From assembly GCA_021769425.1 (NCBI GenBank), contig JAETSX010000020.1, positions 1 through 50,218 on the forward strand: a DNA stretch of 50,218 nucleotides, written 5' to 3'. The notes beneath the pieces are model-generated. The model was not told the origin of the DNA. It saw only the letters and a list, made by a program, of their open reading frames with translations, and did not search any database. Each line of letters starts with the position of its first letter. The first letter of the stretch is position 1. The translations under genes were made by a program, and so were the position numbers. This document shows positions 1 to 7,967 of this stretch, in pieces. This DNA is from Eubacterium sp. Its GTDB lineage: Bacteria > Bacillota > Clostridia > Lachnospirales > Lachnospiraceae.

Positions 1-1923
1 GCGCAGTTCGCAACCATTGAAGCGTCGGTGCATAAGGCATTCGGGGAACTGGGCGCTGAGATTGTGCCGCTTTCCGGCAATGAGCGTATCAAGGTGCTGT
101 ATGACTATTACCATCTGGGGGATGAGAACAGCTTTGATTTTGACATCAGGGAGGCGAAAAAGGTCGGTGCAGACTTCCGCAATGACCTGTGCAACGGCAT
201 GATACAGTTTTACCCGGACTATTTCAAGGATGAAAAGAAATTCTGCCGTGCATTGTTCATCAAGAAATACCCGTCCAGCCTTTCAGACCGTTTCCTGAAT
301 GAGATCACAAGCCTTCCGGTGCATTCTATCACAAGCATTGATGTAGTGCCGATCCCAAAGGATATGACAACAAAGATTTTACAGAAGAAATACCTCGGCA
401 TTGAGTCGGACATTATCAAGCAGCAGCGTGTGAGGAACAAGAACAACGATTTTTCTTCGGAAATCTCTTACAACAAGAGGATTGAGAAAAAAGAGATAGA
501 GGAGATCATGGACGATGTGAGGGAAAATGACCAGTGCCTTTATTATGTGTCTGTAACGGTTATCCTTATGGCGGACACGAAAGAGGAACTTGACAGCATG
601 ACGGAAACGGTGGAAACAATAGGAAAGCGCAACTCTGTCACGATAGAGGAACATTATCTGAAGCAGAGGGAATCATTAAATACCGCACTGCCGATTGGTG
701 TAAGGCAGGTGGAAACCATGCGTACCATGCTGACACAGAGCCTTGCGGTGCTTATGCCGTTTAATGTGCAGGAACTGAACGACAAACAGGGCTGTTATTA
801 CGGTATCAACCAGGTGTCAAAGAACATCAATATCGGGAACCGCAAAAAGCTGATTAACGGCAACGGCTTTGTGTTCGGTGTTCCCGGTTCGGGCAAGTCG
901 TTCTTCTGTAAAATGGAAATGGGCAACGTGTTCCTCTCCGGCAATGATGAGATTATCGTCATTGATCCGATGAATGAATACTTTGACATTGCGCAGACTT
1001 ACGGCGGTACGGTTGTGAATATGTCAACCTATACAGATAACTATGTCAATCCGCTTGATATGGACGTATGGAGTCTTGACCTTAACGACAGCAAGGGAAT
1101 GATAAGGGAAAAAGGCGAATTTATGCTCGGACTGTGTGAACAGTGTATGGGGGAAAGCCTTAACTCAAGGCAGAAGTCCATTATTGACCGCTGTGTGCGC
1201 AAGCTCTACATTGAGATTGCAAGGAACAGGGAGAAATATGTGCCGATCATGTCGGATTTCTATGAGATACTGATGAACCAGCCGGAGGACGAGGCAAGGG
1301 ATATAGCGTTGTCGCTGGAACTGTTTGTCAACGGTTCGTTGAATATCTTTAACCACCAGACAAATGTAGATGTGGATAACCGCTTTACGGTGTACGGAAT
1401 CCGTGATTTGGGTACGGAACTTTCGCCTATTACCATGCTTGTAATGATGGAGAGCATACAGAACCGTATCATTGCAAACGGCAAGAGGGGCATTGCAACA
1501 TGGCTCTATATTGATGAGTTCCATGTGCTGTTAAATTCGGAGTATTCCGCAAAATATTTACAGCAGTTATGGAAGAAGGTGAGGAAACAGGGCGGCTTGT
1601 GTACCGGGATCACTCAGAATATAGTTGACCTGCTGCAAAATTACACGGCGACAACCATGCTTGCCAACTCGGAGTTCGTGGCACTCTTGAAACAGGCAAA
1701 TACAGACAGTTCCCGTATGGCAGAGGTAATCGGCGTGTCGGAGGCGCAGTTGCGTTTTGTTACCAACACATCAAGCGGTATGGGACTTATGAAGTGCGGA
1801 AACGTGGTAATTCCTTTTGACAATACTATTGAAAAAGGGACAGACCTCTACAATCTGTATAATACCAATATTCATGAGAAGATTGCAATGGAGAAGAAAA
1901 AGGAGAATGCAGGACAGAAATAA
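1..1923 (+). CDS. VirB4/TraE-like conjugation ATPase (5' truncated by the window)
   Basis: This is the ATPase that powers the type IV secretion (mating) channel of an ICE, acting at the inner face of the membrane. The frame is open from base 1, so the true start lies upstream of the window. A Walker A motif, GVPGSGKS, is visible near nt 880-900, and a Walker B-like stretch, WLYIDEF, lies near nt 1500-1520, about 200 residues later. That spacing is usual for VirB4/TraC-type enzymes with a split N-terminal domain and a RecA-like C-terminal domain. The gene is followed after 68 bp by the methyltransferase gene in the same direction, as in other Firmicutes ICEs. The family assignment rests on motifs and gene order. 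The subgroup is inferred. Confidence 0.9.
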   Translation, partial: AQFATIEASVHKAFGELGAEIVPLSGNERIKVLYDYYHLGDENSFDFDIREAKKVGADFRNDLCNGMIQFYPDYFKDEKKFCRALFIKKYPSSLSDRFLNEITSLPVHSITSIDVVPIPKDMTTKILQKKYLGIESDIIKQQRVRNKNNDFSSEISYNKRIEKKEIEEIMDDVRENDQCLYYVSVTVILMADTKEELDSMTETVETIGKRNSVTIEEHYLKQRESLNTALPIGVRQVETMRTMLTQSLAVLMPFNVQELNDKQGCYYGINQVSKNINIGNRKKLINGNGFVFGVPGSGKSFFCKMEMGNVFLSGNDEIIVIDPMNEYFDIAQTYGGTVVNMSTYTDNYVNPLDMDVWSLDLNDSKGMIREKGEFMLGLCEQCMGESLNSRQKSIIDRCVRKLYIEIARNREKYVPIMSDFYEILMNQPEDEARDIALSLELFVNGSLNIFNHQTNVDVDNRFTVYGIRDLGTELSPITMLVMMESIQNRIIANGKRGIATWLYIDEFHVLLNSEYSAKYLQQLWKKVRKQGGLCTGITQNIVDLLQNYTATTMLANSEFVALLKQANTDSSRMAEVIGVSEAQLRFVTNTSSGMGLMKCGNVVIPFDNTIEKGTDLYNLYNTNIHEKIAMEKKKENAGQK

Positions 1924-1991
1924 AAAGAAGAAGCAGACAGGACACCTAAGCCGGATCGGTTTGGGTGTTTTGTGTTTTTTATGGAGGGTAG

Positions 1992-3026
1992 GTGAAGAAC
2001 ATGGACAGTAGTGTATCTGAAAACGGTCAGATACAAGGTGTGGCGGCAAGGGACACCGTGGCTGTGAGGAGTAATATCATTATAAACAATGACTGCCTTA
2101 CAGCATTAAAAGATTTGCCGGATAAAAGTGTTGATTGCTGTGTCACATCGCCGCCCTATTATGGACTTCGTGATTATGGAGTGGAAGGACAGATTGGCAG
2201 GGAGGCAACACCGGAACAGTATGTGGAAAGGCTTGTGGAGGTTTTTGTGCAGCTTTACCGGGTGCTTTCAGACAGCGGTACTCTGTGGCTGAATATTTCA
2301 GACTCGTATTGTGGAACAGGGAGCAAAGGGGCGTGTCTTGATCCGAAAAATCCCAAAGGGAGAAACGGACAGAAAGTTTCCCTTACACAGAATGTCAGGG
2401 GATGCAAGAACAAGGATATGATAGGGATTCCGTGGCTGCTTGCATTTGCTCTGAGGGATTCAGGGTGGTATCTGCGCAGTGACATTATCTGGCAGAAGGG
2501 AAATGCAATGCCGGAGAATGTAAAAGACAGACCTACAAGGAGTTATGAACATGTTTTTCTGTTTTCAAAATCAGGTAGATATTACTATGATGCTTCTGCG
2601 GTTGCGGAGCCGATTGCACAGTCCACGGCGGCAAGATATATGAGGGGGCGCAGCGACAGCAACAAGTATTCGGTTGCTGTACCGGGACAGGGGAACGGAA
2701 AAGTACAGGGAATCAACAGACCACGAAAGCCGGGGGAGATAAGGAAAGAGGACATTTCTCCATACAGAAACGGAAGGGATGTGTGGCTGATAAACACGGT
2801 TGCCTACAAAGGTGCGCATTTTGCCGCATTTCCCCCAAAACTGGCACTGAAATGTATCCTTGCAGGATGCCCGGAAGATGGAATTGTGCTTGATCCTTTT
2901 TTGGGGAGTGGCACGACGGGGCTTGTCGCAACCGAAAACAGCCGACGTTTTATCGGCATTGAACTGAATCCTGAGTATTGCAGACTTGCGGCAGAACGGA
3001 TTGGGGGTGTGGAGATTGAATATTAA
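1992..3026 (+). CDS. Site-specific DNA methyltransferase (beta-class, N4-C or N6-A)
   Basis: This is predicted to methylate an exocyclic amino group in DNA using S-adenosylmethionine. The catalytic motif TSPPYYGLRDYG lies near residue 50, and the AdoMet-binding motif DPFLGSGTTG comes later, near residue 300. Catalytic-before-binding is the beta-class order. A SPPY core is common in N4-cytosine enzymes, but N6-adenine cannot be excluded. The start given is GTG at 1992. ATG at 2001 is an alternative, and the purine-rich GGAGGG at 1983-1988 serves either. No restriction endonuclease gene is adjacent, so this is probably an orphan modification enzyme that protects or marks the element on transfer. 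The next frame begins within its last codons. Confidence 0.88.
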   Translation: MKNMDSSVSENGQIQGVAARDTVAVRSNIIINNDCLTALKDLPDKSVDCCVTSPPYYGLRDYGVEGQIGREATPEQYVERLVEVFVQLYRVLSDSGTLWLNISDSYCGTGSKGACLDPKNPKGRNGQKVSLTQNVRGCKNKDMIGIPWLLAFALRDSGWYLRSDIIWQKGNAMPENVKDRPTRSYEHVFLFSKSGRYYYDASAVAEPIAQSTAARYMRGRSDSNKYSVAVPGQGNGKVQGINRPRKPGEIRKEDISPYRNGRDVWLINTVAYKGAHFAAFPPKLALKCILAGCPEDGIVLDPFLGSGTTGLVATENSRRFIGIELNPEYCRLAAERIGGVEIEY

Positions 3027-5193
3027 GAAAGTGGATGACAAGCCTATGGTGATCCACACAAAGGAAAAACCCAAATTAAAAGTAAAGGGAACACCCGAAA
3101 CAAAAATCAAGGGCAGGAATGTTCTTACCGTCCAGCATGGTCCGAAGATTGCGGGAACTGTGGCAGAGAAAAGCATTGCAGCAGATGGGAAGATAAAGTT
3201 AAAAAAGAGTTCCGTCCATGTTACGGATAAAAGAAAGACAGGTCAGGCAAAAACGGCTGCTGACGGTATGGAGTACACAGTCAGAAACGGCACTGTGCAG
3301 GAGAGGAGAGAGGGCAAAACCGCACAGGGCAGACAGGGGAATGGAACCGTACAGGACAGGAATGGATATGGAACTGTACAAAGCAGAAAAGAGGGCGGTA
3401 CTGTACAAGGCAGGGGGGAGAGCAGAACTGCACAAGGCAGAAATACAGACACAAACACACAGGGCAGAAAGGGGAAAGAGCAGGAAGTCCGGCAGTCTGT
3501 GAACCGTGAAAACCGTATGTATGCCCAGTACCGTAAAACGAAAGCGGAAAAGGAGGCGGCAATCAAAAAGAAGCCCCCGGTGTCTGCGGCTGTTGTTTCC
3601 GTGGCGGCTAAGACCGCATTAGATGAAATGGACGGCGGCAATGAAGTGTATGAGGCATATATGGCGGCTGATGCGCTGACAAAGCCTGCCACAAATGCCG
3701 TCGATGCGGGCAGGAACCTCTACCGTTCAAAAGCGGCAAAGGAAAAACAGCAGAGGATCAAGAAAAAGCAGTCCGGCAGCCGTATCAGGGAAAAAGCGGT
3801 CAAGGATAGTGCGGTGAAGGCAGCAAGGAAAACCGCACAGACAGCGGCAAAGGAAACTGCCAAAGAGACAGGGAAGAAAGCAGCGAAAGAAACATCAAAA
3901 GCTGCGGCAAAAACAGCGGCTGCGGCGGCAGGGACAGGGGCAGGCGGCGTTCTTGCCGGAATTGCAGCGGGTGAGGTTGTCGGGATTGCTATGGATAAAC
4001 GTGATGTGAAAAACTCCACAAGGAACCGTATGATAAAGCTGTTTGTGGCAAAGCTGCGGCAGGAAGAAAACCAGGACAATATCGGGAAAGCCTTAAAGGA
4101 CATCGTGCTGATGCGCTTTTCCATGATGGCAAAGTATATCGTGCGGTATGTGGGGCTGTTCCTGCTTGGGCTGTTTGCAGTGGTGGCGCTCATTGCGCTT
4201 CCGGTCATAGCAGTCATAGCGGTTATTTATAATTCACCGTTTGCGGTATTCTTCCCGTCCATATCATCGGGGGAGACAACGCAGGAAGTCCTATCTGCAT
4301 ATGTGTCGGAATTTAATGATGCGGTCAATGCGGAACTTACGAACCATGACGGATATGATACCAGTGAAAAAATCTATGTCAATTTTGAGGGTTCCGGCAC
4401 ACCGGACAATTTCTGTGACATTCTCATGGTCTACATGGTAAAGCACGGGGACGGCGATACGGCAACGGATATGACGGATAAGGCAAAGCAGAACTTAAAG
4501 GCTGTCTTTGACGATATGTGCAGCTATACCATTACCAGCAGGACCGATACGGACACGGATGATGAGGGCAACACGACAACCACGACGGTAAAAGAGGTCA
4601 ACGTGGAACTGAAATCGTGTTATGACATGATTTCAGTCTATGGTTTCAATGCGGAAGAACAGGCAATGCTTGCCGAACTGATGAAGCCGGAATATCTCGC
4701 AATGATCGGCTACACTGGCGGTGGCGGAGGGGGCGATCCGGGCGAAAGCATTTCACCGGAACAGTATCAGGCAATCGTGGATGCCATTTCTGATGAAAAC
4801 GGAAAAAAGGTAGTGGCGTTTGCTCTGTCGAAGGTAGGCTATCCGTACAGTCAGGCATACCGGGACAGCGGGGATTATTACGATTGCAGCTCCCTTGCGT
4901 ATTATGCCTGGCGCAGTGCGGGGGTGAGCATCATGTACGAGGGTTCCAATACGGCGGCAAGTGAGGGAAAGCTCTGCTATGACAACAACCTGCTTGTGAA
5001 CTATGACGAGATGCAGCCGGGTGACCTGATATTTTACAGTTATGAAAGGAACGGGCGCTTTATGAACATTTCGCATGTGGCAATCTATGTAGGCAACGGA
5101 AAGGTGGTGGAGGCAGCAAATACACGTCTTGGCGTTGTGTACAGACCAGTGCAGGGGCGTTCTTCCATTGTGTTCATAGGCAGACCGAGATAG
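3016..5193 (+). CDS. Membrane-anchored NlpC/P60 (C40) cell-wall hydrolase of the conjugation apparatus
   Basis: This is likely the enzyme that opens peptidoglycan locally so that the mating channel can pass. From N to C it has a basic, low-complexity cytoplasmic region with seven 9-residue repeats, a long Ala/Lys-rich helical region, one hydrophobic segment around nt 4140-4260, an extracellular linker, and a C-terminal NlpC/P60 domain. That domain shows the nucleophile in DCSS and the general-base His in SHVAIY. The start is uncertain. TTG 3016 fits the purine tract just before it and overlaps the methyltransferase end by 11 bp. GTG 3031 is an alternative, and the frame is open back to 2986. 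The domain order is that of other ICE hydrolases with a long cytoplasmic N terminus. Confidence 0.85.
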   Translation: MNIKKVDDKPMVIHTKEKPKLKVKGTPETKIKGRNVLTVQHGPKIAGTVAEKSIAADGKIKLKKSSVHVTDKRKTGQAKTAADGMEYTVRNGTVQERREGKTAQGRQGNGTVQDRNGYGTVQSRKEGGTVQGRGESRTAQGRNTDTNTQGRKGKEQEVRQSVNRENRMYAQYRKTKAEKEAAIKKKPPVSAAVVSVAAKTALDEMDGGNEVYEAYMAADALTKPATNAVDAGRNLYRSKAAKEKQQRIKKKQSGSRIREKAVKDSAVKAARKTAQTAAKETAKETGKKAAKETSKAAAKTAAAAAGTGAGGVLAGIAAGEVVGIAMDKRDVKNSTRNRMIKLFVAKLRQEENQDNIGKALKDIVLMRFSMMAKYIVRYVGLFLLGLFAVVALIALPVIAVIAVIYNSPFAVFFPSISSGETTQEVLSAYVSEFNDAVNAELTNHDGYDTSEKIYVNFEGSGTPDNFCDILMVYMVKHGDGDTATDMTDKAKQNLKAVFDDMCSYTITSRTDTDTDDEGNTTTTTVKEVNVELKSCYDMISVYGFNAEEQAMLAELMKPEYLAMIGYTGGGGGGDPGESISPEQYQAIVDAISDENGKKVVAFALSKVGYPYSQAYRDSGDYYDCSSLAYYAWRSAGVSIMYEGSNTAASEGKLCYDNNLLVNYDEMQPGDLIFYSYERNGRFMNISHVAIYVGNGKVVEAANTRLGVVYRPVQGRSSIVFIGRPR
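3292..3480 (+). repeat. Seven tandem 27-bp (9-residue) repeats in the NlpC/P60 gene
   Basis: Seven in-frame copies of a nine-residue unit, T-[V/A]-Q-x-R followed by four variable residues, run back to back. The last copy begins NTQ instead of T-V/A-Q. Only the T-x-Q-x-R core is held, so selection seems to act on the peptide and not on the DNA. The segment is predicted to be cytoplasmic and disordered. Confidence 0.85.
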
Positions 5194-5202
5194 GCGGTGC
5201 GT

Positions 5203-5808
5203 ATGGGAAAGAAGAAAGAAAATGAAAACCTTGCGGGAGAACTTGCAAGTTCTTTTGCACAGTGGGAATACCTGAAAGAACATGGCGGCAGTGATCCGTT
5301 TTATGCGGACGGAACGAACATGAACCTTGTGAGGAACCACATCATGTATTATAAAAACAGGATGGTGGAAGAGTACGGTGCTGATTATGAAAAATACCCT
5401 GAAATTTTCTACCGTGAGCTGCCGCCGGAGGTAAAGGACAGCTATATGGCAAGGGCGGGGGAGATAAGGGACGGTGCGGCGCAGGCACTGGAATATTATG
5501 TTTCTGATCCCAACTTTCTGTATCTCCTTGCAAACAAGGATATGCTGACAGAAAAAGAGGCAAAGCAGATAAGCCTTTATAACGTGCTTGGTTATGCTTC
5601 AGGACTCGCAAAAGCCATAAAGGACGGGGACTTAATTTCAATGCGCCGTCATGCGGGCAGACCGGAGGGGTATCTGGAGTCCTTTGCCCAGTGTGCCACA
5701 CGGATGATGGAACTGATAGATGAAAAGAAGAAAGCGCCGGAACAGGTGCAGGGAAACGTGCAGCTTTCCCTGTTCCAGTTTGGCATGGGAGCAGGGCAGT
5801 GCCGATAG
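5203..5808 (+). CDS. Conserved ICE accessory protein, unknown function
   Basis: I do not recognise a named domain. The roughly 200-residue protein is soluble, mostly helical and mildly acidic, with no signal peptide or membrane segment. It begins with a charged MGKKKENEN stretch and has an Ala/Gly-containing helix around VLGYASGLAKAI. ATG 5203 follows the hydrolase stop by 9 bp, and GTG 5197 in the same frame is possible. It is packed in the same operon as the hydrolase and the next gene, so a role in conjugation or plasmid-like maintenance is inferred from context only. Confidence 0.7.
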   Translation: MGKKKENENLAGELASSFAQWEYLKEHGGSDPFYADGTNMNLVRNHIMYYKNRMVEEYGADYEKYPEIFYRELPPEVKDSYMARAGEIRDGAAQALEYYVSDPNFLYLLANKDMLTEKEAKQISLYNVLGYASGLAKAIKDGDLISMRRHAGRPEGYLESFAQCATRMMELIDEKKKAPEQVQGNVQLSLFQFGMGAGQCR

Positions 5809-5842
5809 GCGCTGCCTTTTATGCGGATAAAAGGAGGAAAGC

Positions 5843-6754
5843 ATGAAGTTAGAAGATATGATTATGGTTGTGGAAAACCGGAAAGGGACGGAAACCAACT
5901 ATCTGATGAACCTTACAGACTATATGGGGGAGGCATTAAAGTTGTGGGGCGAGTATGCAGAGGATATGGCAGGCGTGGTAAGCACACTGTATAGAACAAA
6001 GGAAGATAAGAAGGACTGGAGTGATCTGTACATTTCGGCAAATAAGAGTATCCATGCGTCATTTTGCGGAGGTGAATCGCAATTAAGGGAATTTCTTTCG
6101 GGACATTTTAACGACGGCGAATGGTCTTTTGATGCGGAACGGTGTTCTAAGGAATGTCTTGACGTCCTGCGGATTTACAATCTGAAAACGGACGGACATT
6201 CCCTGTTCCCGTACCTGCACCATGAGCGTGTGGAACATTCTTTCCATGTGGGGGAAGTGCTGCACAACATGAACGGGAATAACTACCGTGTGCTTGCGGC
6301 ATTAAGCCCCAAAGACCTTCTGGTGATGGGCATGACGGACAGCCAGATCATAGTTGGCAGGGGCGTACAGCTTTTTGAGCGGTATCCCAAAGGGGAGCGT
6401 CCCGACAGTGACAGCACGGTGACAGGCATAGAGTGGGATCATGGCGTTTATCTTGGGAATGACATTACAAGGATTGATTTTGACATTCTGAAACAGGAGT
6501 ACGGGGAGCCGGACAGGGTGGGGAATGTTGCAGACCTGCGGGATAAGATACAAAGGAATTTCTGGATGCAGAAGAATGTAGAGCAGAAAGAGGGACTGCC
6601 GGACAGGGTAAGGAATGCAGCAAAAGACTGTCTGGAAAATACTTTTGGAACAAATGATCCGGATGTGTTTGTTAAGATGCTTGACAATGGGATGTATGAC
6701 GGAATGTACCATGCAAAAGAAGAACAGAAAAAAATATCAGGACAATCACGCTGA
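5843..6754 (+). CDS. Conserved ICE accessory protein, unknown function
   Basis: This 303-residue protein has a strong start signal, AAGGAGG seven to eight bases before ATG. I do not recognise the family. The N-terminal half is helical. The middle, around residues 145-185, contains the stretch NNYRVLAALSPKDLLVM, followed by a likely beta strand with VGRGVQLFERYP. That pattern resembles the small accessory domains found as linkers in ICE-borne polyproteins. Two near-repeats of [L/E]PDRV-x-N occur near nt 6510 and 6600. No transmembrane segment is visible. Position inside the conjugation operon is the only functional clue. Confidence 0.7.
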   Translation: MKLEDMIMVVENRKGTETNYLMNLTDYMGEALKLWGEYAEDMAGVVSTLYRTKEDKKDWSDLYISANKSIHASFCGGESQLREFLSGHFNDGEWSFDAERCSKECLDVLRIYNLKTDGHSLFPYLHHERVEHSFHVGEVLHNMNGNNYRVLAALSPKDLLVMGMTDSQIIVGRGVQLFERYPKGERPDSDSTVTGIEWDHGVYLGNDITRIDFDILKQEYGEPDRVGNVADLRDKIQRNFWMQKNVEQKEGLPDRVRNAAKDCLENTFGTNDPDVFVKMLDNGMYDGMYHAKEEQKKISGQSR

Positions 6755-6769
6755 AAAGGGGGAAATCAA

Positions 6770-7141
6770 ATGGAAGAAATGACAGGAAAAGAAACAGTTA
6801 AAAACATGGAGCATCTGCTGAAGCTGCTGCATAAGGAGTGGGAACGCCCCGGCAGGACAAAGGCAGAGGTTTCCGTAGACATTGCGGACAAAAAAACAGT
6901 CGAAACAAGGATTGCGGAGGAAATACAGGACAGACAGAAACAGCTTGAAAATGAGAATATGGACTTTAAGGAGTGCATGGAGCTTTCAAAAGAGAATTTT
7001 GTACTCCTGCGTCTGGCAAAGAAGATAAAGAAAGCAGCAGACAGGGCAAGGCGGCGGGAGAATGCCGTTTCCTTTACCGTTGAGATGGATAAGGAAGAAT
7101 ACAGGCTGTTTTCAGAACTGATCAGGGTACAGGAGGTATAG
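6770..7141 (+). CDS. Small coiled-coil ICE protein, unknown function
   Basis: This 123-residue protein is highly charged and predicted almost wholly helical. A Lys/Arg-rich tract, KKIKKAADRARRRE, is near its C terminus. The purine run AAAGGGGG lies eight to nine bases before the ATG. It ends just before the TTG start of the methylase gene, whose ribosome binding site lies inside this coding sequence, so the two are probably translationally coupled. No family is recognised. Confidence 0.65.
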   Translation: MEEMTGKETVKNMEHLLKLLHKEWERPGRTKAEVSVDIADKKTVETRIAEEIQDRQKQLENENMDFKECMELSKENFVLLRLAKKIKKAADRARRRENAVSFTVEMDKEEYRLFSELIRVQEV

Positions 7142-7146
7142 GCTTA

Positions 7147-7710
7147 TTGGGGAAAAAGTATAACATCATTTATGCCGATCCGCCGTGGCAGTACAAGGTA
7201 TATTCCAAAAAGGGGGAAGGGAGAAGCGCAGAAAACCATTATCATACAATGAACATTGAGGATATACGGTCATTGCCTGTTGAAAGAATAGCCGATGACG
7301 ACTGTATCCTTTTTTTGTGGATCACGTTTCCCTGCCTGCTGGAAGGAATTTCTGTCATGGAGTCGTGGGGATTCATTTATAAGACCTGTGGCTTTAACTG
7401 GGTAAAGCGGAATAAAAAAGCCGACACGTTTTTTATGGGGCTTGGTTTCTGGACCCGTTCCAATTCGGAAATCTGTATTCTCGGAACAAAAGGCAGACCA
7501 AAGAGGGTATCGAAAGCTGTTCCGCAGGTGTGCGATGCACGGATCATGGAACACAGCAAAAAGCCGGACGAGATACGGGAGAGGATTGTGGAGCTGTGCG
7601 GGGACCTGCCACGGATAGAGCTGTTTGCAAGGCAGAGGTACGAAGGATGGGACTGTCTTGGAGACGAGATAGACGGTAAGGATATTAGGGAATCAATATT
7701 GGAGGTATAA
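7147..7710 (+). CDS. MT-A70-family N6-adenine methyltransferase
   Basis: The N terminus reads YNIIYADPPWQYK, and DPPW is the hallmark catalytic motif of MT-A70 methylases that modify adenine N6 in DNA or RNA. The roughly 187-residue length fits phage and ICE members of the family, which carry only the catalytic core. The C-terminal half includes the RIELFARQRYEGWDCLGDE motif typical of these enzymes. The start is TTG 7147, supported by AGGAGG at 7131-7136. This is the second methyltransferase in the conjugation operon, so the element probably carries two distinct modification marks. Confidence 0.9.
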   Translation: MGKKYNIIYADPPWQYKVYSKKGEGRSAENHYHTMNIEDIRSLPVERIADDDCILFLWITFPCLLEGISVMESWGFIYKTCGFNWVKRNKKADTFFMGLGFWTRSNSEICILGTKGRPKRVSKAVPQVCDARIMEHSKKPDEIRERIVELCGDLPRIELFARQRYEGWDCLGDEIDGKDIRESILEV

Positions 7711-7715
7711 AGTAT

Positions 7716-7955
7716 ATGACATTTGATGATATAAAGGCAAGTGAGATCAGGGAAAAGATTTTTCCTATGGTACTGGAAGAAGCGTGCAGACAGTGGTGCG
7801 ACTGCCTTGCCGATGCGCCGGAACGGGCAGACGGAGAGGGGTTTGCGGAGTTCTTCTTTGAAATATTTGAGGAAAAGGAACTGGAATATGCAAAACAGGT
7901 ATATGAGATGGAGGCGCAGGAGGCGGTAAAAACGCCAAAGGAGAAAAACAGGTAA
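7716..7955 (+). CDS. Small acidic ICE protein, unknown function
   Basis: This 79-residue acidic protein is rich in Glu and aromatic residues (FAEFFFEIFEEKELEYAKQVYEME) and is predicted to be helical. GGAGGT lies eight to nine bases before the ATG. It sits 5 bp after the methylase gene and 12 bp before the giant helicase gene, so it belongs to the operon. No family is recognised. Charge and size would fit a small partner or inhibitor protein, but nothing in the sequence proves this. Confidence 0.65.
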   Translation: MTFDDIKASEIREKIFPMVLEEACRQWCDCLADAPERADGEGFAEFFFEIFEEKELEYAKQVYEMEAQEAVKTPKEKNR

Positions 7956-7967
7956 AGGGGGCTGCAA

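Noticed and set aside
2571-3176. Minus-strand frame of 201 codons across the methyltransferase end
   Set aside because: It has no start signal, codon pattern is poor, and two real plus-strand genes cover it.
3292-3480. Regular repeats that could be taken for a CRISPR array
   Set aside because: There are no unique spacers; units are 27 bp, contiguous and in frame inside a coding sequence. No CRISPR array is seen in the window.
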